A stretch of 64,000 bases of DNA from Spirosoma foliorum (GCF_014117325.1 NZ_CP059732.1:6771001-6835000); one strand, 5' to 3'; positions 9,621 through 22,735 are shown, counted from the first letter of the stretch. The notes: generated from the sequence alone by a model not told the origin. A program made the numbers and translations.

Positions 9621-9628
9621 AAAAAGAA

Positions 9629-13018
<3,390 letters not shown>

Positions 13019-13038
13019 GACGCAGATCAATAGTTGTT

Positions 13039-13076
13039 AAAACGCCCTCTGGATGGTAAATTCGGAGGGCGTTTTT
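13039..13076 (+). terminator. Rho-independent terminator of secA
   Basis: The GC-rich stem CGCCCTC (13043-13049) pairs with GAGGGCG (13065-13071). It is extended by A4/T4, has a 15-base loop and ends in a run of T (13072-13076). It starts about 20 bp after the secA stop. An ORF start drawn at 13034 would place this terminator inside the next gene, which argues for the later start at 13127. Confidence 0.85.
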
Positions 13077-13126
13077 ATGTATTACGCGCTGTACTATTCA
13101 TCTTATTAAGCCGTTATCAAGGCAGC

Positions 13127-14209
13127 ATGCGCCACATCTTTTTTGCTCTGTTTTTAGTCGGGCTTTCGTTCTTTTCACCCGCGGCCGACCCCATCCGTCT
13201 TCGCCCAGAACCAATACCTTTCACGCCGAAAGAATTTTACATTGCTGAAGTTACCGATCAACGTAGCGAACAAGGTCCCATTGCTCGGTTGGCATTAGTC
13301 CTCAATCAGCCTATACAATCCGTTGATTTAGAGAAAGGAGTAGCCGCCAGTTTTCAGCAGTTTATCAATCAGGGCCTGAAACAAAATAAGAAACTCCGCC
13401 CGATTGCGATGCGTATCCGTCAGTGTCGGGTAAGCGAATCGGCAAAAGGAAATCGTGTAACAGGGCAATTTACATATGAGGTAGCGTTTGATTTAGTGGG
13501 GAAAGATGACTCAGGAACTGAGACAAGTACCCGCCTAACCGATTATCGGGGTAGTGCCAATTATACCCGCCCAATTGACCAAACAGCGGTAATTGAACAA
13601 ACCATTCGTCAGGCCTTGACAGCTTCGTTAAAGAGCTTAAACGAGTACATGAATCGGGAAAGTGGCAGAAATGAGAAATTGGCTCGAAGCCTTAAAATCA
13701 ACTTTATTGACGATACCCGAATTACTGACGACGATACCGTACACTATAATCCTGCCCGAAAACTAACCTGGGCCGATTTTCAGGCGGCTCCACGTAAAGG
13801 CAGTCACTATGCGGCTGAAGTCTTTACCAGTTTTTCTTACGAGGGAAAAAGTACGGTGAAAGACGGAGTCATTAATCTCAATCTGAAGGTGAAAGCGTAC
13901 ATGTTAAAAACCTCGTCCTGGGGACGATCTGATGCCCGAACAGCCTACGCACTGAACCATGAACAACGCCATTTTGACATTACAAAAATTATTGTTGAGC
14001 GATTTAAGCGCAAAATGAATGCTGACAGCCTGACTTTAGAAGATTATAATAGCATTGCACAGTATCAGTTTATCGAGTCATTCCGTGAACTGAATCGTAT
14101 GCAGACTCAATACGACGATGAAACGAATCACAGTATTAATCAGGCAGCACAGGAACGCTGGAATCAGAAAATTGATGAAGAACTCCGTACTTTAGGCGTC
14201 ATAAAGTGA
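13127..14209 (+). CDS. Secreted putative zinc protease, DUF922-like
   Basis: A 360-residue exported protein of unproven function. The signal peptide is MRHIFFALFLVGLSFFSP with cleavage near residue 21. The N-terminal half is a mixed region without recognised motifs. The C-terminal part from about residue 215 (LTWADFQAAPRKGSHYAAEV) resembles the DUF922 group of predicted secreted Zn proteases and contains HEQRH at residues 278-282, a match to HEXXH, within ALNHEQRHFDITKI. That suggests two metal-binding histidines and a catalytic glutamate. The start is the ATG at 13127, since the frame's earlier TTG lies in the secA terminator. It is followed 13 bp later by a glycosyltransferase gene. Confidence 0.6.
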   Translation: MRHIFFALFLVGLSFFSPAADPIRLRPEPIPFTPKEFYIAEVTDQRSEQGPIARLALVLNQPIQSVDLEKGVAASFQQFINQGLKQNKKLRPIAMRIRQCRVSESAKGNRVTGQFTYEVAFDLVGKDDSGTETSTRLTDYRGSANYTRPIDQTAVIEQTIRQALTASLKSLNEYMNRESGRNEKLARSLKINFIDDTRITDDDTVHYNPARKLTWADFQAAPRKGSHYAAEVFTSFSYEGKSTVKDGVINLNLKVKAYMLKTSSWGRSDARTAYALNHEQRHFDITKIIVERFKRKMNADSLTLEDYNSIAQYQFIESFRELNRMQTQYDDETNHSINQAAQERWNQKIDEELRTLGVIK

Positions 14210-14222
14210 TGAAGCATTGTTA

Positions 14223-15341
14223 ATGAAAAAAGTCCGCGTTCTGCATATTAGTACCGCCCATCAGCCGCAAGATCCACGGATAGTTTTCAAACAATGTCAG
14301 ACACTCGCCGAACACTATGATGTGTTTTGCGCCTTACCTCATGCCGATTCAACCATCGCGCCCGCTATCCATTTTATCCGCCTGCCTTATTTTCGGCGGG
14401 TTATCTGGCGAATTCTAGTAACCTGTCCATTTATCCTTCTCCGATGTATTTGGCTACGACCGAAACTTGTGCACGTATACGTACCCGAGTTTTTGCCCTT
14501 TGCTTACATCTTTCGGCTTTTTGGGTCGCGGGTAATTTATGAGGTGCAGGAAAATCTGCACAAAAAGATGCACCTTAAAACCATCAATAAGGGTTTTTTA
14601 TTGGCAAAGGCATTCGCCTGGTTCGATCAGCTAGCGCAAAAGCATTTCTATCTGATCTTTACCGAACACGCGTATCTGGAAACCTATACGAAACTGGCAA
14701 AGCCTCATGAAGTGATCTATAACTATCCCCTACTATCCTTTCTGGAGCCGTTCCGACAACCTTATAACCCAAGTTCGACCCAGCCAATATTTTTCTACAT
14801 TGGCTGGCTTAGCTTCGAGCGGGCTTTCGATACTTTGGTCGAAGCGTTGGCACAATTGAAAAAAATTCACCCAAAATTCAGCGTGCACCTGTTTGGACAA
14901 CGAACATTTACAGAGCGTGATTTAATTAAACTTCCTAATTATAGCGCCATCCAGCCAAATCTCCATTTTCACGGTTACACTGATCAACGAATTGCTTTTC
15001 CCTGTGCTACGGGGGCAACGGCTGGTTTGGCATTACTTAAGCCTGTAGGCGATTATCCTGATTCTTACACCACCAAGTTATTTGAGTACATGGCGCTTGG
15101 GTTACCCGTTATTACGTCCGACTTTGCACTTTACCTAGGCATTGTTGAACGGCATCAGTGCGGGTTTTGTGTGTCGCCTTCTGACCCAATTCAGATAGCC
15201 AATGCACTTGCTTATCTGGTGGATCACCCCAACGAAGCGAGAGCCATGGGAGAGCGAGGTTATAAAGCTGTATCACAATTTTACAACTGGACGAGCGAGG
15301 CCCAAAAGCTGCTTAATTTTTACGAATACATACTTTATTGA
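14223..15341 (+). CDS. Glycosyltransferase family 4-like protein
   Basis: A 372-residue GT-B glycosyltransferase. The N-terminus MKKVRVLHISTAHQPQDPRI is typical of enzymes that act on cell-surface glycans in this phylum (HxPxDxRI motif). The donor-binding half contains FFYIGWLSFERAFDTLVEAL near residue 195 and KLFEYMALGLPVITSD near residue 290, a common variant of the GT4 acidic motif. Hydrophobic residues 55-85 could associate it with the membrane. It starts at the ATG at 14223, 13 bp after the protease gene, and may share its transcript. It lies outside the polysaccharide locus and on the other strand, so its pathway is unknown. Confidence 0.8.
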   Translation: MKKVRVLHISTAHQPQDPRIVFKQCQTLAEHYDVFCALPHADSTIAPAIHFIRLPYFRRVIWRILVTCPFILLRCIWLRPKLVHVYVPEFLPFAYIFRLFGSRVIYEVQENLHKKMHLKTINKGFLLAKAFAWFDQLAQKHFYLIFTEHAYLETYTKLAKPHEVIYNYPLLSFLEPFRQPYNPSSTQPIFFYIGWLSFERAFDTLVEALAQLKKIHPKFSVHLFGQRTFTERDLIKLPNYSAIQPNLHFHGYTDQRIAFPCATGATAGLALLKPVGDYPDSYTTKLFEYMALGLPVITSDFALYLGIVERHQCGFCVSPSDPIQIANALAYLVDHPNEARAMGERGYKAVSQFYNWTSEAQKLLNFYEYILY

Positions 15342-15492
15342 GCGCAATAGAGTTAACTAGTAGGACAAAAACAAGACATATTGAATAGTTTATGGTATTG
15401 TTCTAATGTCCAATGCTACGTTTTCCCGGAAGGATTTAACTTTAGACATTAATTAAGGGTTGTCTGAGTGGTAACCCAATTTATTTGGCCTG

Positions 15493-16431
15493 ATGTACAT
15501 TCACGCAGTAAGCCATTACCTACCAACGCAGGTAGTTGGCAACGAACATTTTACCCAGCTCAACGGTCTGTCTAGCGACTGGATTATCGAACGCACTGGA
15601 ATTGTGGAGCGACGTAAAGCTGCTCCCGGAGAAAATACGAATACCATGACAATTGAAGTCGTTAAACGACTTCAGGAAAAGGCAGATCTCTCCACGATTG
15701 ATTTGATTGTTGGTGGAACGTATACCCCTTACGATACCATTGTTTCTATTGCTCACGAGGCTCAACACTACCTCGGTATTGCTGATATCCCAACTATTTC
15801 CATTTCAACAGCCTGCTCATCGCTATTGAACGCAATTGAGGTAGTTGAAGGCTATTTTGCCTTAAATAAAGCAACACGCGCGTTAGTCATTGTATCGGAG
15901 CATAACACGCTTTACTATAACGAACAGGATACCATTTCCGGCCATTTATGGGGCGATGGGGCCGCTGCTTTGCTCATTACCAAAGAAAGGCAGAGTGACG
16001 ATGATTTTGCCATTAAGGCCTTGCTGACAGGCGGAGCGGCTCATACGCCTAAAGCAACTACTGGCGTCATGATGAAACCTGCCGACGGTGGCGTAACGAT
16101 GCCACACGGTCGCGATGTATTTATTAATGCCTGCCAATATATGCCTAAGGCCAGTCTGCAAGTACTCGAGCGTTGCGGATTAGGACTGGCAGATGTAGAT
16201 TACATTTTGCCCCACCAGGCCAATCTGCGCATTTCGCGAAATGTCATGAATACGCTTGGTTTGCCCGAAGAGAAACTCATTTCCAACATTCAACGCTACG
16301 GCAATACGGGCTGTGCAGGCTGTGCAATTGCCCTTTCGGAGCAATGGGACACCTTTCAGAAAGGGCAGCGTATCATTATCACGGTATTCGGAGGGGGTTA
16401 TTCCTACGGAGCTATGTTGGTAGAGGTTTAA
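15493..16431 (+). CDS. 3-oxoacyl-ACP synthase III family (KAS III, FabH-like)
   Basis: A thiolase-fold condensing enzyme of 312 residues, close to the size of FabH. The active-site cysteine lies in STACSSLLNAIEV near residue 105, the histidine in LPHQANLRIS near residue 238, and the asparagine in RYGNTGCAGCA near residue 268. The Asn region is GNTGCA where housekeeping FabH usually has GNTSAA, and no other fatty-acid gene is adjacent. It may therefore start fatty-acid synthesis or prime a specialised lipid or aryl-polyene-type product. It has 150 bp of its own upstream sequence and is convergent with the M1 peptidase gene across a perfect 39-bp inverted repeat. Confidence 0.85.
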   Translation: MYIHAVSHYLPTQVVGNEHFTQLNGLSSDWIIERTGIVERRKAAPGENTNTMTIEVVKRLQEKADLSTIDLIVGGTYTPYDTIVSIAHEAQHYLGIADIPTISISTACSSLLNAIEVVEGYFALNKATRALVIVSEHNTLYYNEQDTISGHLWGDGAAALLITKERQSDDDFAIKALLTGGAAHTPKATTGVMMKPADGGVTMPHGRDVFINACQYMPKASLQVLERCGLGLADVDYILPHQANLRISRNVMNTLGLPEEKLISNIQRYGNTGCAGCAIALSEQWDTFQKGQRIIITVFGGGYSYGAMLVEV

Positions 16432-16519
16432 AAGTTATAGGGTTATAAAGTTGAAGAGTTAGATAGTTGTGAGGAAATTCCAACTATCTAACTCTTCAAC
16501 TTTATAACCCTATAACTTT
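16431..16519. repeat. Perfect 39-bp inverted repeat between convergent genes
   Basis: Arms 16431-16469 and 16481-16519 are exact reverse complements around an 11-base loop. The arms begin at the last base of the KAS III stop codon and end two bases before the M1 peptidase stop, so the repeat is the intergenic region. The composition (GGTTATAAAGTTGAAGAG) lacks a T-run, so ordinary terminator logic fits poorly, though a stem of this size could still stop transcription in both directions. Confidence 0.9.
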
Positions 16520-16521
16520 AT

Positions 16522-18498
16522 TTACTGCGCTTCCGCTCGCCAAACGTTGTTCTTTTCATTGACATCCGGCAATTGCTCGTCGGGGTCAAGAACAACCGAT
16601 TTCAGGGGCGATGTTGAGTTATACTTAAACGTCCAGGAAGCACCCCGTTGCCATACTTCTATTGGCAAATTGATACGGCCTTTTTTTCCGTTGGTTTCCG
16701 TTACCTCAATTGTAACAGGCATAGCCATTTTTTCGAGGTTTTCAATCGAGATGAGTGAGCCTTTATCAGCGGCACCATCCACGTATTTCACCTCTTTCAC
16801 ACCCTGATCTAGTTTCCAGGTCTCGTAAAAGAAACCACGCCAGAACCAACCTAGATCTTCACCAGCGCCATCTTCAATACTTCGGAAGAAATCATAAGGA
16901 GTTGGATGCTTAAACGCCCAGCGATTCACGTAATTCCGGAAAGCAAAGTCGAAACGATTTGGCCCAAGAATTACATCTCGCAGCAGTTTCAACCCCATTC
17001 CTGGTTTATAATACGCCAGGATACCCAAGGCCCGAGGTTGCTGTACATCGGGAATCGTCATAATTGGCTCAGCGGGATAGAACAAAGCTGGTGCTAAATC
17101 ATGCATGGTGCCTCGTTCCCGATTGTATTCGCCTTTGTTGAAATTGGCGGTTGAGAGCGTATTGATAAAGGTGTTGAAGCCTTCGTCCATCCACGGAAAT
17201 TTACGCTCATTGTTACCCACAATCATCGGGAACCAGTTGTGGCCAAATTCGTGATCGGTTACGCCCCAAAGAGCGTCTTTCTTGTCTTTATGATCGCAGA
17301 AGATAATGCCAGGGTACTCCATGCCGCCTACAATACCGGCCACATTGGTTGCCACAGGATAGCTGAATTCGTACAGGTATTTCGAATAGAACTCAACACA
17401 TCCTTTCACATACTCAGTAGAGCGATTCCATGAATCATTCGTCGCACTTTCGGCGGGGTAAACCGACTGCGCGAGGGCAGGTTTACCACTGGGTAGATTC
17501 ATTTTAGCAGCATCCCACACAAAGCCTCGCGAAGAAGCCCACGCAACGTCGCGAGTATTTAGGCAACGAAACTTCCAGGTCAGGGTACCCGTTTTTTTCG
17601 GCCGGGTATCGGGATTATTCACTTCATCTTTGCCGCGAATAATGACAGTCTGATCACTTTTACGAGCTTGCTCCAGCCGTTTGATCTGCTCGGCCGTTAA
17701 TACCTCTGTTGGATTTAGCAACTCGCCCGATCCCACCACAATATGGTTCCAGGGCGCCGTAATGCTATATTCATAATCGCCGTAATCGAGGTAAAACTCT
17801 CCAGCCCCTAAATAAGGAAGCACGTTCCAGCCCTCAATGTCGTCGTACACACACATGCGTGGATACCACTGAGCGATTTCGTAGATAATACCATCTTTAC
17901 GAAGAAGCTGCCCCATCCGATCAGAGCCGTATTCGGGAATTTTAAAGCTGTAGGCAACTTTAACTTTCACGACATCACCCTTGGGTTTTACAGGATCGGC
18001 CAGACGTACCTGCATACGAGTATCTGTAATTTCGTAGGGCATTGCAACAAATTTGCCCTTTCCTTCATCGACGGTTACGCTCGAGATGGTTAATCCCCCC
18101 GAAAAGCCCTGATTGCCAAACCGGCCTCCTGAAACAGGGGTTGTTTTGGCTGCCCGTGATGTATCGCTAAACGCATTCTGGTCCAATTGAAGCCATAAGT
18201 AGGCTAACGTTTCGGGCGAATTATTTTTGTACGTTATCGTCACCTCACCCGTAATCGTATTCTTCTGGTCATCAAGCGTAACGTTGATCTGATAATCTGA
18301 CCGATTCTGCCAATAATTCGGCCCAGGCGCTCCACTGCCGGTACGATAATCGTTTCCCGGTTGCATATTAAATAAAGGGTGGAAGAGCGCAAGCGGGTCA
18401 TATTTCGATCCCGGCGTGGATGTCGACGAAGGTGACGTTTGGGCGAATGATGGTAAGCTTACCAACCACAATCCAGCCCAGAGAAGTATTCTTTTCAT
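16522..18498 (-). CDS. M1 family metallopeptidase (secreted)
   Basis: A zinc aminopeptidase-like enzyme of 658 residues with signal peptide [20 protein letters not shown]. The beta-sandwich N-domain starts near residue 60. The substrate-recognition motif is GGMEYPG near residue 390, in place of GAMEN. The zinc site HEFGHNWFP lies near residue 416 and the third ligand glutamate near residue 438 in WMDEGFNTF, which completes HEXXH-x18-E. The tail has beta-strand character and no type IX sorting domain was seen, so it is probably periplasmic. It may trim peptides for uptake. It is transcribed alone, about 70 bp after the oxidase-like gene upstream of it. Confidence 0.9.
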   Translation of the reverse strand: MKRILLWAGLWLVSLPSFAQTSPSSTSTPGSKYDPLALFHPLFNMQPGNDYRTGSGAPGPNYWQNRSDYQINVTLDDQKNTITGEVTITYKNNSPETLAYLWLQLDQNAFSDTSRAAKTTPVSGGRFGNQGFSGGLTISSVTVDEGKGKFVAMPYEITDTRMQVRLADPVKPKGDVVKVKVAYSFKIPEYGSDRMGQLLRKDGIIYEIAQWYPRMCVYDDIEGWNVLPYLGAGEFYLDYGDYEYSITAPWNHIVVGSGELLNPTEVLTAEQIKRLEQARKSDQTVIIRGKDEVNNPDTRPKKTGTLTWKFRCLNTRDVAWASSRGFVWDAAKMNLPSGKPALAQSVYPAESATNDSWNRSTEYVKGCVEFYSKYLYEFSYPVATNVAGIVGGMEYPGIIFCDHKDKKDALWGVTDHEFGHNWFPMIVGNNERKFPWMDEGFNTFINTLSTANFNKGEYNRERGTMHDLAPALFYPAEPIMTIPDVQQPRALGILAYYKPGMGLKLLRDVILGPNRFDFAFRNYVNRWAFKHPTPYDFFRSIEDGAGEDLGWFWRGFFYETWKLDQGVKEVKYVDGAADKGSLISIENLEKMAMPVTIEVTETNGKKGRINLPIEVWQRGASWTFKYNSTSPLKSVVLDPDEQLPDVNEKNNVWRAEAQ

Positions 18499-18570
18499 GA
18501 AGTTCTAGGTACGTAACAACTGTATTATTTATTACAAATAACGCGATAAAGCCCTAAAATCAGATGGCAG

Positions 18571-19179
18571 CTACAAAGACAGGCGCCAATTGATACCGTG
18601 GTGCACAAGTAGGAAAAGAAACAGGCCAATCCAGAGAATATCAACAAAATGCCAATAGAGCGTAATTAGCTTGATTTTTAGGAGATTTGGTGGGTTAACG
18701 CTGTAAACAAACGAGTCGATATAAGGTCGTCGAGCCAGCGCTTCGGCCAGCACAATGCCAAGAAAAATTACGCCAACCAGAATGTGAAGCAGATGAATTC
18801 CCGATATAATGTAAATAAATCCACCAGCCGGATTGCCCTCTAACCCGACTCCCGCAAGAATCAGCTCTCGCCACCCCCAACCTTGCAACAACATGAATAA
18901 AATGCCTAATCCAAGGGTTGTAGCCAGGTTGGTGCGGTAGTTTCCGAAACGTTCGTGCCGGAAGGCCAGCATGGCATTGTTGAGCGTAAAGCTGCTGAGC
19001 ACAATAACACCCGTGCTGATTAGAAACACCATGGGCAACTTTATGTTAACCCAGCCAGAACCAGTCTGACGAATTACGTAAGTCACTAACAACATCGTGA
19101 AAACCGTCACGCTACTGGCAATGCCCAGCCAGACCATAAAGCGAAACGGCTCCCGCCGTTTGGTCACGAAGTTGCTCAT
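18571..19179 (-). CDS. Heme-copper oxidase subunit III family protein
   Basis: A 202-residue integral membrane protein with five to six hydrophobic helices. The end motif LYWHFVDILWIGLFLFLLVHH is the hallmark of cytochrome c oxidase / quinol oxidase subunit III (YWHFVDxxW). GIHLLHILVG near residue 130 is the second family signature. Subunit III stabilises the catalytic core and binds lipid but carries no redox cofactor. Subunits I and II are not nearby, so this is a detached or second copy. I use the ATG at 19179; the frame begins one codon earlier with TTG. Confidence 0.85.
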   Translation of the reverse strand: MSNFVTKRREPFRFMVWLGIASSVTVFTMLLVTYVIRQTGSGWVNIKLPMVFLISTGVIVLSSFTLNNAMLAFRHERFGNYRTNLATTLGLGILFMLLQGWGWRELILAGVGLEGNPAGGFIYIISGIHLLHILVGVIFLGIVLAEALARRPYIDSFVYSVNPPNLLKIKLITLYWHFVDILWIGLFLFLLVHHGINWRLSL

Positions 19180-19186
19180 CAAATTA

Positions 19187-19250
19187 GTTTACAGTATTTG
19201 GTTTACGGCTTTGGGACGGTAGTATAAACCGTAAACCAAATACTGTAAAC
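19187..19250. repeat. Perfect 22-bp inverted repeat between co-directional genes
   Basis: Arms 19187-19208 and 19229-19250 are exact reverse complements with a 20-base loop. The repeat fills the gap between the ispE stop (19254) and the oxidase subunit start (19179). It ends with TTTT on the top strand. Confidence 0.88.
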
Positions 19251-19253
19251 TTT

Positions 19254-20060
19254 TCATAATTCTCCTTGCCAAACGCGGTAGGTTGAAAATTGGTTTGGGA
19301 CAACAACAGGCCCATTAAAAATTCCGTACACAGTTGATCCTGACCCACTCATGCTAGCATATACAGCTCCAGCATCGTAGAGTTGCTGCTTTATTTGAGG
19401 CAAAACTGGGTACTTGGGAAACAGGCTATCTTCAAAATCATTGTGAACTGTATCACGCCAGGTATCTATAGGCAATTGCAACTGCTCCATCAATGACATT
19501 TCGGGATAGCGAGGTTTAATACCTCCATAAGCCTCAGCCGTAGAGATCGCCAGATTTGGGTAGACGAGCATAATATAATACCCTTTCAGATCAACCGGAA
19601 TTTCCAAGAAAACATCACCTTTTTCAATACAGTAAAGCGGACGGTTCTGAATGAAAAAAGCGCAATCGCTGCCTAATAAGCGAGCATAATCCTCCAATTG
19701 AGAAACGCTTAGACCCAGCCCAAATTGTTCATTTAGCGATTTCAGGGCAAAGGCTGCATCGGCAGACCCACCACCTAGCCCAGCACCAATGGGCACCAGT
19801 TTATGTAGGTGCATCTGAACAGGCGGTAAATCAAAATCGGCTTTTAACAGATTATAAGCCTTAACGCAAAGATTGTTATGGGCATCTCCTGGAATGGGTA
19901 AACCGCTGCTACTGAAGCTGAATTCATTAGTTTGAATCGTTTCCAGCACATCACTCCAATTAACAGGATAAAAACACGATTGAAGGTTATGAAAACCATC
20001 GGGCCGCTTTTCAGTGATGCGCAAACCGAGGTTAATTTTACAGGAAGGGAATGTGATCAA
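19254..20060 (-). CDS. ispE: 4-diphosphocytidyl-2-C-methyl-D-erythritol kinase
   Basis: Phosphorylates CDP-methylerythritol at the 2-hydroxyl, the fourth step of the MEP isoprenoid pathway. It is a GHMP kinase of 268 residues. The N-terminus is FPSCKINLGLRITEKRPDGF, with the substrate Lys and Asp. The ATP-binding glycine motif is PIGAGLGGGSADAA near residue 90, and the third GHMP motif is ASMSGSGSTVYG near residue 240. The family alignment demands a start at ITFPSCK, which here is a TTG directly abutting a 29-bp inverted-repeat arm at 20061. No ATG is available in frame. The unusual start codon may lower expression or mark where the repeat disturbed the original start. Confidence 0.93.
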   Translation of the reverse strand: MITFPSCKINLGLRITEKRPDGFHNLQSCFYPVNWSDVLETIQTNEFSFSSSGLPIPGDAHNNLCVKAYNLLKADFDLPPVQMHLHKLVPIGAGLGGGSADAAFALKSLNEQFGLGLSVSQLEDYARLLGSDCAFFIQNRPLYCIEKGDVFLEIPVDLKGYYIMLVYPNLAISTAEAYGGIKPRYPEMSLMEQLQLPIDTWRDTVHNDFEDSLFPKYPVLPQIKQQLYDAGAVYASMSGSGSTVYGIFNGPVVVPNQFSTYRVWQGEL

Positions 20061-20205
20061 GAATGATGAATGATGAATGATGAATGATAACTAATCTGAG
20101 ACACCAGCGCTCCTCCAGAATGGCACCCCACCTAACTGGCATTTCAGTTACGCAAAATAAACGCTACGAAATAAAATATCATTCATCATTCATCATTCAT
20201 CATTC
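20061..20205. repeat. Perfect 29-bp inverted repeat exactly bounding the intergenic region
   Basis: The left arm (20061-20089) is built of GAATGATGAATGAT units and starts at the base next to the ispE TTG. The right arm (20177-20205) is its exact reverse complement and ends at the base next to the stop of the OmpA-family gene. The 87-base centre has no recognised feature. Confidence 0.92.
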
Positions 20206-22653
20206 CTACTTTATCGCTACCACTTTAAACTCCGTTCGGCGATTACGTTGGTGTTCCGCTTCGGTACAGATTACGCCATCGGTGCAGTTATTGACCAATT
20301 GCGACTCACCCATGCCAAGCGTGGCCATACGTCGACGGCTGATGCCCTTCGAGACTAAATAATTTGCCACGGCTTTTGCCCGTTGTAACGAGAGTGCTTT
20401 GTTATGCTCGGCCTCGCCCCGGCTGTCAGTATGCGACCGAATTTCGATAATCAGCGTTGGGTATTTACGCATCGTGGCCACGACTTTATCCAATTCGCGG
20501 GAAGCATCCGGGCGCAGGCTAGATTGGTCGAGGTCGTAATAAATGTTGTCAATTGTGACGACGTCTCCCACGCTCAGCATCTTCAAATCGGCCGACAGTT
20601 CTTTTGGTTTTGCCTTTTTAGGCAGTCGTTTTATTTTATTGGTATTTGTACCAAATTCAGGCTTTGAAGCGACCAGTGTGTAATCACAGCCTTCTTTAAT
20701 ATCAAATGAATACCGACCATCGGGGCCAGTTACGTATTCAAGCTGAGTTCGGTCGCATTCATTTCGAAGCCGAACCGTTACGCCTTCAATGGGGCGATGC
20801 GTTCGCTCACTGAGCACAACCCCTCGAACCCTTGACCGGGTTAACGTGACTGGCGTATTTACATTCTCAATCGGAATCGTATCCATCACAACCGTTGGCT
20901 TGATCAGGCCAATTTCGAGTCGGCTTGGTTGATCATCCGTTACGGCTCGGTTCGTGAAACCGACGGTACTGTTAATATAGCCATCCCGGCTGGCCTGGAA
21001 TATAAAGTCATTCGTACCTTCCAGACAGATTCTTACGTACCCGTTCTGGTCGCTGGTTAGGGTCTGATTGGGGCGCCCTTCTGCTTTCGCTTTAACCAAT
21101 ACGTTAACACTATCCAGGGGCTGTTCTGTGTTCGTATCATACAGCCGAATAATCAGGTCACGGCAGCCGAAGAGGGAGCTTTCCCGAATAAACCGATAGA
21201 TATCATCATTCCCATCACGCCGGTTACTACTAAAATAACCGCCACGACGATTAGCATCTGTAATTAAGCCAAAATCATCTTGCGGAGAGTTGATTGGCGC
21301 ATTGAGGTGCTCAACCGATTGCACCGTAGTCCCTCGGCTTAAGGTGGCAAAAAATATATCTAAACCACCCAATCCTTTATGGCCATCCGTTGCAAAGTAC
21401 AGGTTGCCGGCTTCGTCGGCGAATGGAAACAGCTCATTCCCCTTCGTATTAATAGTACTACCTAAATTAACAGGGCGACTCCATTTTCCATCCTGAAAAC
21501 GAGAAACATAGAGGTCCGTTCCGCCGTAGCCACCGGGCATATCGGAGGCAAAATAGAGCAACGCATCATCGTGGCTCAAGGCTGGGTGGCCAACCGAGTA
21601 TTCGTCGCTATTGAAAGGCAATTCGACAATATCTGTCCAGGCGCCATTTTGTTGAATAGCAGTATAGAGTTTGAGCTTGTTTACGCCTTCTGCGCTCTTA
21701 TTGGCCCGGCCATTGTTGTAATTGTTACGGGTAAAAATAATTTGCGAACCATCCTGGGAGAACGTAGCTGGCCCTTCGTGGTATTTTGTGTTGAGCGTCC
21801 GGCTAAAGCGTTTCGACGCATTTTGAGGACTGGATTCATAGCCTAAACCGCCTGAGATATTAATGCCATCCCCGAAACTCGGTACTGTGGGTGAGTCATT
21901 GGCCGTCTGACGGCTATAGTTTTCGTTCTCACTACGCCGATCAGTTTTAGCCCGATCGTTCGAAGGCTTGCTGGTGCTGCCGTCTGCATTAATTATGCTG
22001 CTCACTTTCAAGTTATTCCGATCAGGAATATACAGCAGATCCAGATAGCCTGATCCACCACCACTGCCCGTCGTTTCAATAGCAGAACCGCCTTTTTTAC
22101 CAGCCACATACACTAGCCCGTCCTGATAAAACGCCGGACTAAACTCCTCACCTGACGAATTAAAACCCAGGTACTCCAGTCGGTACTTTACGGCCTCTTT
22201 CCGGGTATTTGTTGACGAAGGGGCAGCAGGTGGATTTATGGGTTGGCGCGCGGGTTGTTTCGCTTTAAGTTGTTCATAACGTTCATATACTTTTTGTCCC
22301 TCCTGATATTTGCCATTGCCTACCAGGGTCTGGGCAAACTGTAGCATCAATTGCGGATTCTCATCAATACTATTGCCTAATGCTTCCCGAAAGTACCGTT
22401 CGGCTTTTTGTCCATCACCAACTTGTCGATAAGCCGTGGCGATTCGACCCTGGGCCATTACTTTCTGGGCAGGCGTTAGTTGATCAGCCTGCTCGTTTAA
22501 TAGTTGTGAGTACGCTTCAATGGCTCGTCCATACGCTTTATAATTGAGCAAGCGGTCCGCCTGCTGCAATAATGAATCTACCTGTGCCCAAGCTGTTGCA
22601 CAGCTTAGCCACAGAAATCCGCCCAAAATCCACGTTATCCAATTCTTACTCAT
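20206..22653 (-). CDS. PorE-like OmpA family protein (TPR, beta-propeller, CRD, OmpA)
   Basis: An 815-residue envelope protein with signal peptide MSKNWITWILGGFLWLSCATAWAQ. TPR-like repeats cover about residues 25-130. A PD40/WD40-like propeller covers roughly 280-490, with blades such as LLYFASDMPGGYGGTDLYV. One or two carboxypeptidase-regulatory-like domains lie at about 500-690. A peptidoglycan-binding OmpA domain ends the protein (YYDLDQSSLRPDASRELDKV and HTDSRG near residue 755). This order matches PorE of the type IX secretion system, which anchors the machinery to peptidoglycan, although Bacteroidota also carry paralogues with other jobs. The next gene upstream is a type IX cargo, which supports a secretion-related role. 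Confidence 0.75.
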   Translation of the reverse strand: MSKNWITWILGGFLWLSCATAWAQVDSLLQQADRLLNYKAYGRAIEAYSQLLNEQADQLTPAQKVMAQGRIATAYRQVGDGQKAERYFREALGNSIDENPQLMLQFAQTLVGNGKYQEGQKVYERYEQLKAKQPARQPINPPAAPSSTNTRKEAVKYRLEYLGFNSSGEEFSPAFYQDGLVYVAGKKGGSAIETTGSGGGSGYLDLLYIPDRNNLKVSSIINADGSTSKPSNDRAKTDRRSENENYSRQTANDSPTVPSFGDGINISGGLGYESSPQNASKRFSRTLNTKYHEGPATFSQDGSQIIFTRNNYNNGRANKSAEGVNKLKLYTAIQQNGAWTDIVELPFNSDEYSVGHPALSHDDALLYFASDMPGGYGGTDLYVSRFQDGKWSRPVNLGSTINTKGNELFPFADEAGNLYFATDGHKGLGGLDIFFATLSRGTTVQSVEHLNAPINSPQDDFGLITDANRRGGYFSSNRRDGNDDIYRFIRESSLFGCRDLIIRLYDTNTEQPLDSVNVLVKAKAEGRPNQTLTSDQNGYVRICLEGTNDFIFQASRDGYINSTVGFTNRAVTDDQPSRLEIGLIKPTVVMDTIPIENVNTPVTLTRSRVRGVVLSERTHRPIEGVTVRLRNECDRTQLEYVTGPDGRYSFDIKEGCDYTLVASKPEFGTNTNKIKRLPKKAKPKELSADLKMLSVGDVVTIDNIYYDLDQSSLRPDASRELDKVVATMRKYPTLIIEIRSHTDSRGEAEHNKALSLQRAKAVANYLVSKGISRRRMATLGMGESQLVNNCTDGVICTEAEHQRNRRTEFKVVAIK

Positions 22654-22735
22654 TGGTGTCTTACTTAGACCCTACGATCAACCGCTCTACCCCCATTCGG
22701 CAAACGAATTTGACCTCAAATCATTGCTAAAAAAC

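Noticed and set aside
16431..16519. A small RNA gene in the 39-bp hairpin
   Set aside because: No promoter-like sequence or T-run; a repeat is the simpler reading.
20061..20205. Tandem GATGAAT words as a possible CRISPR-like array
   Set aside because: The units are 7-base words without spacers and form one inverted pair; no cas gene is nearby.
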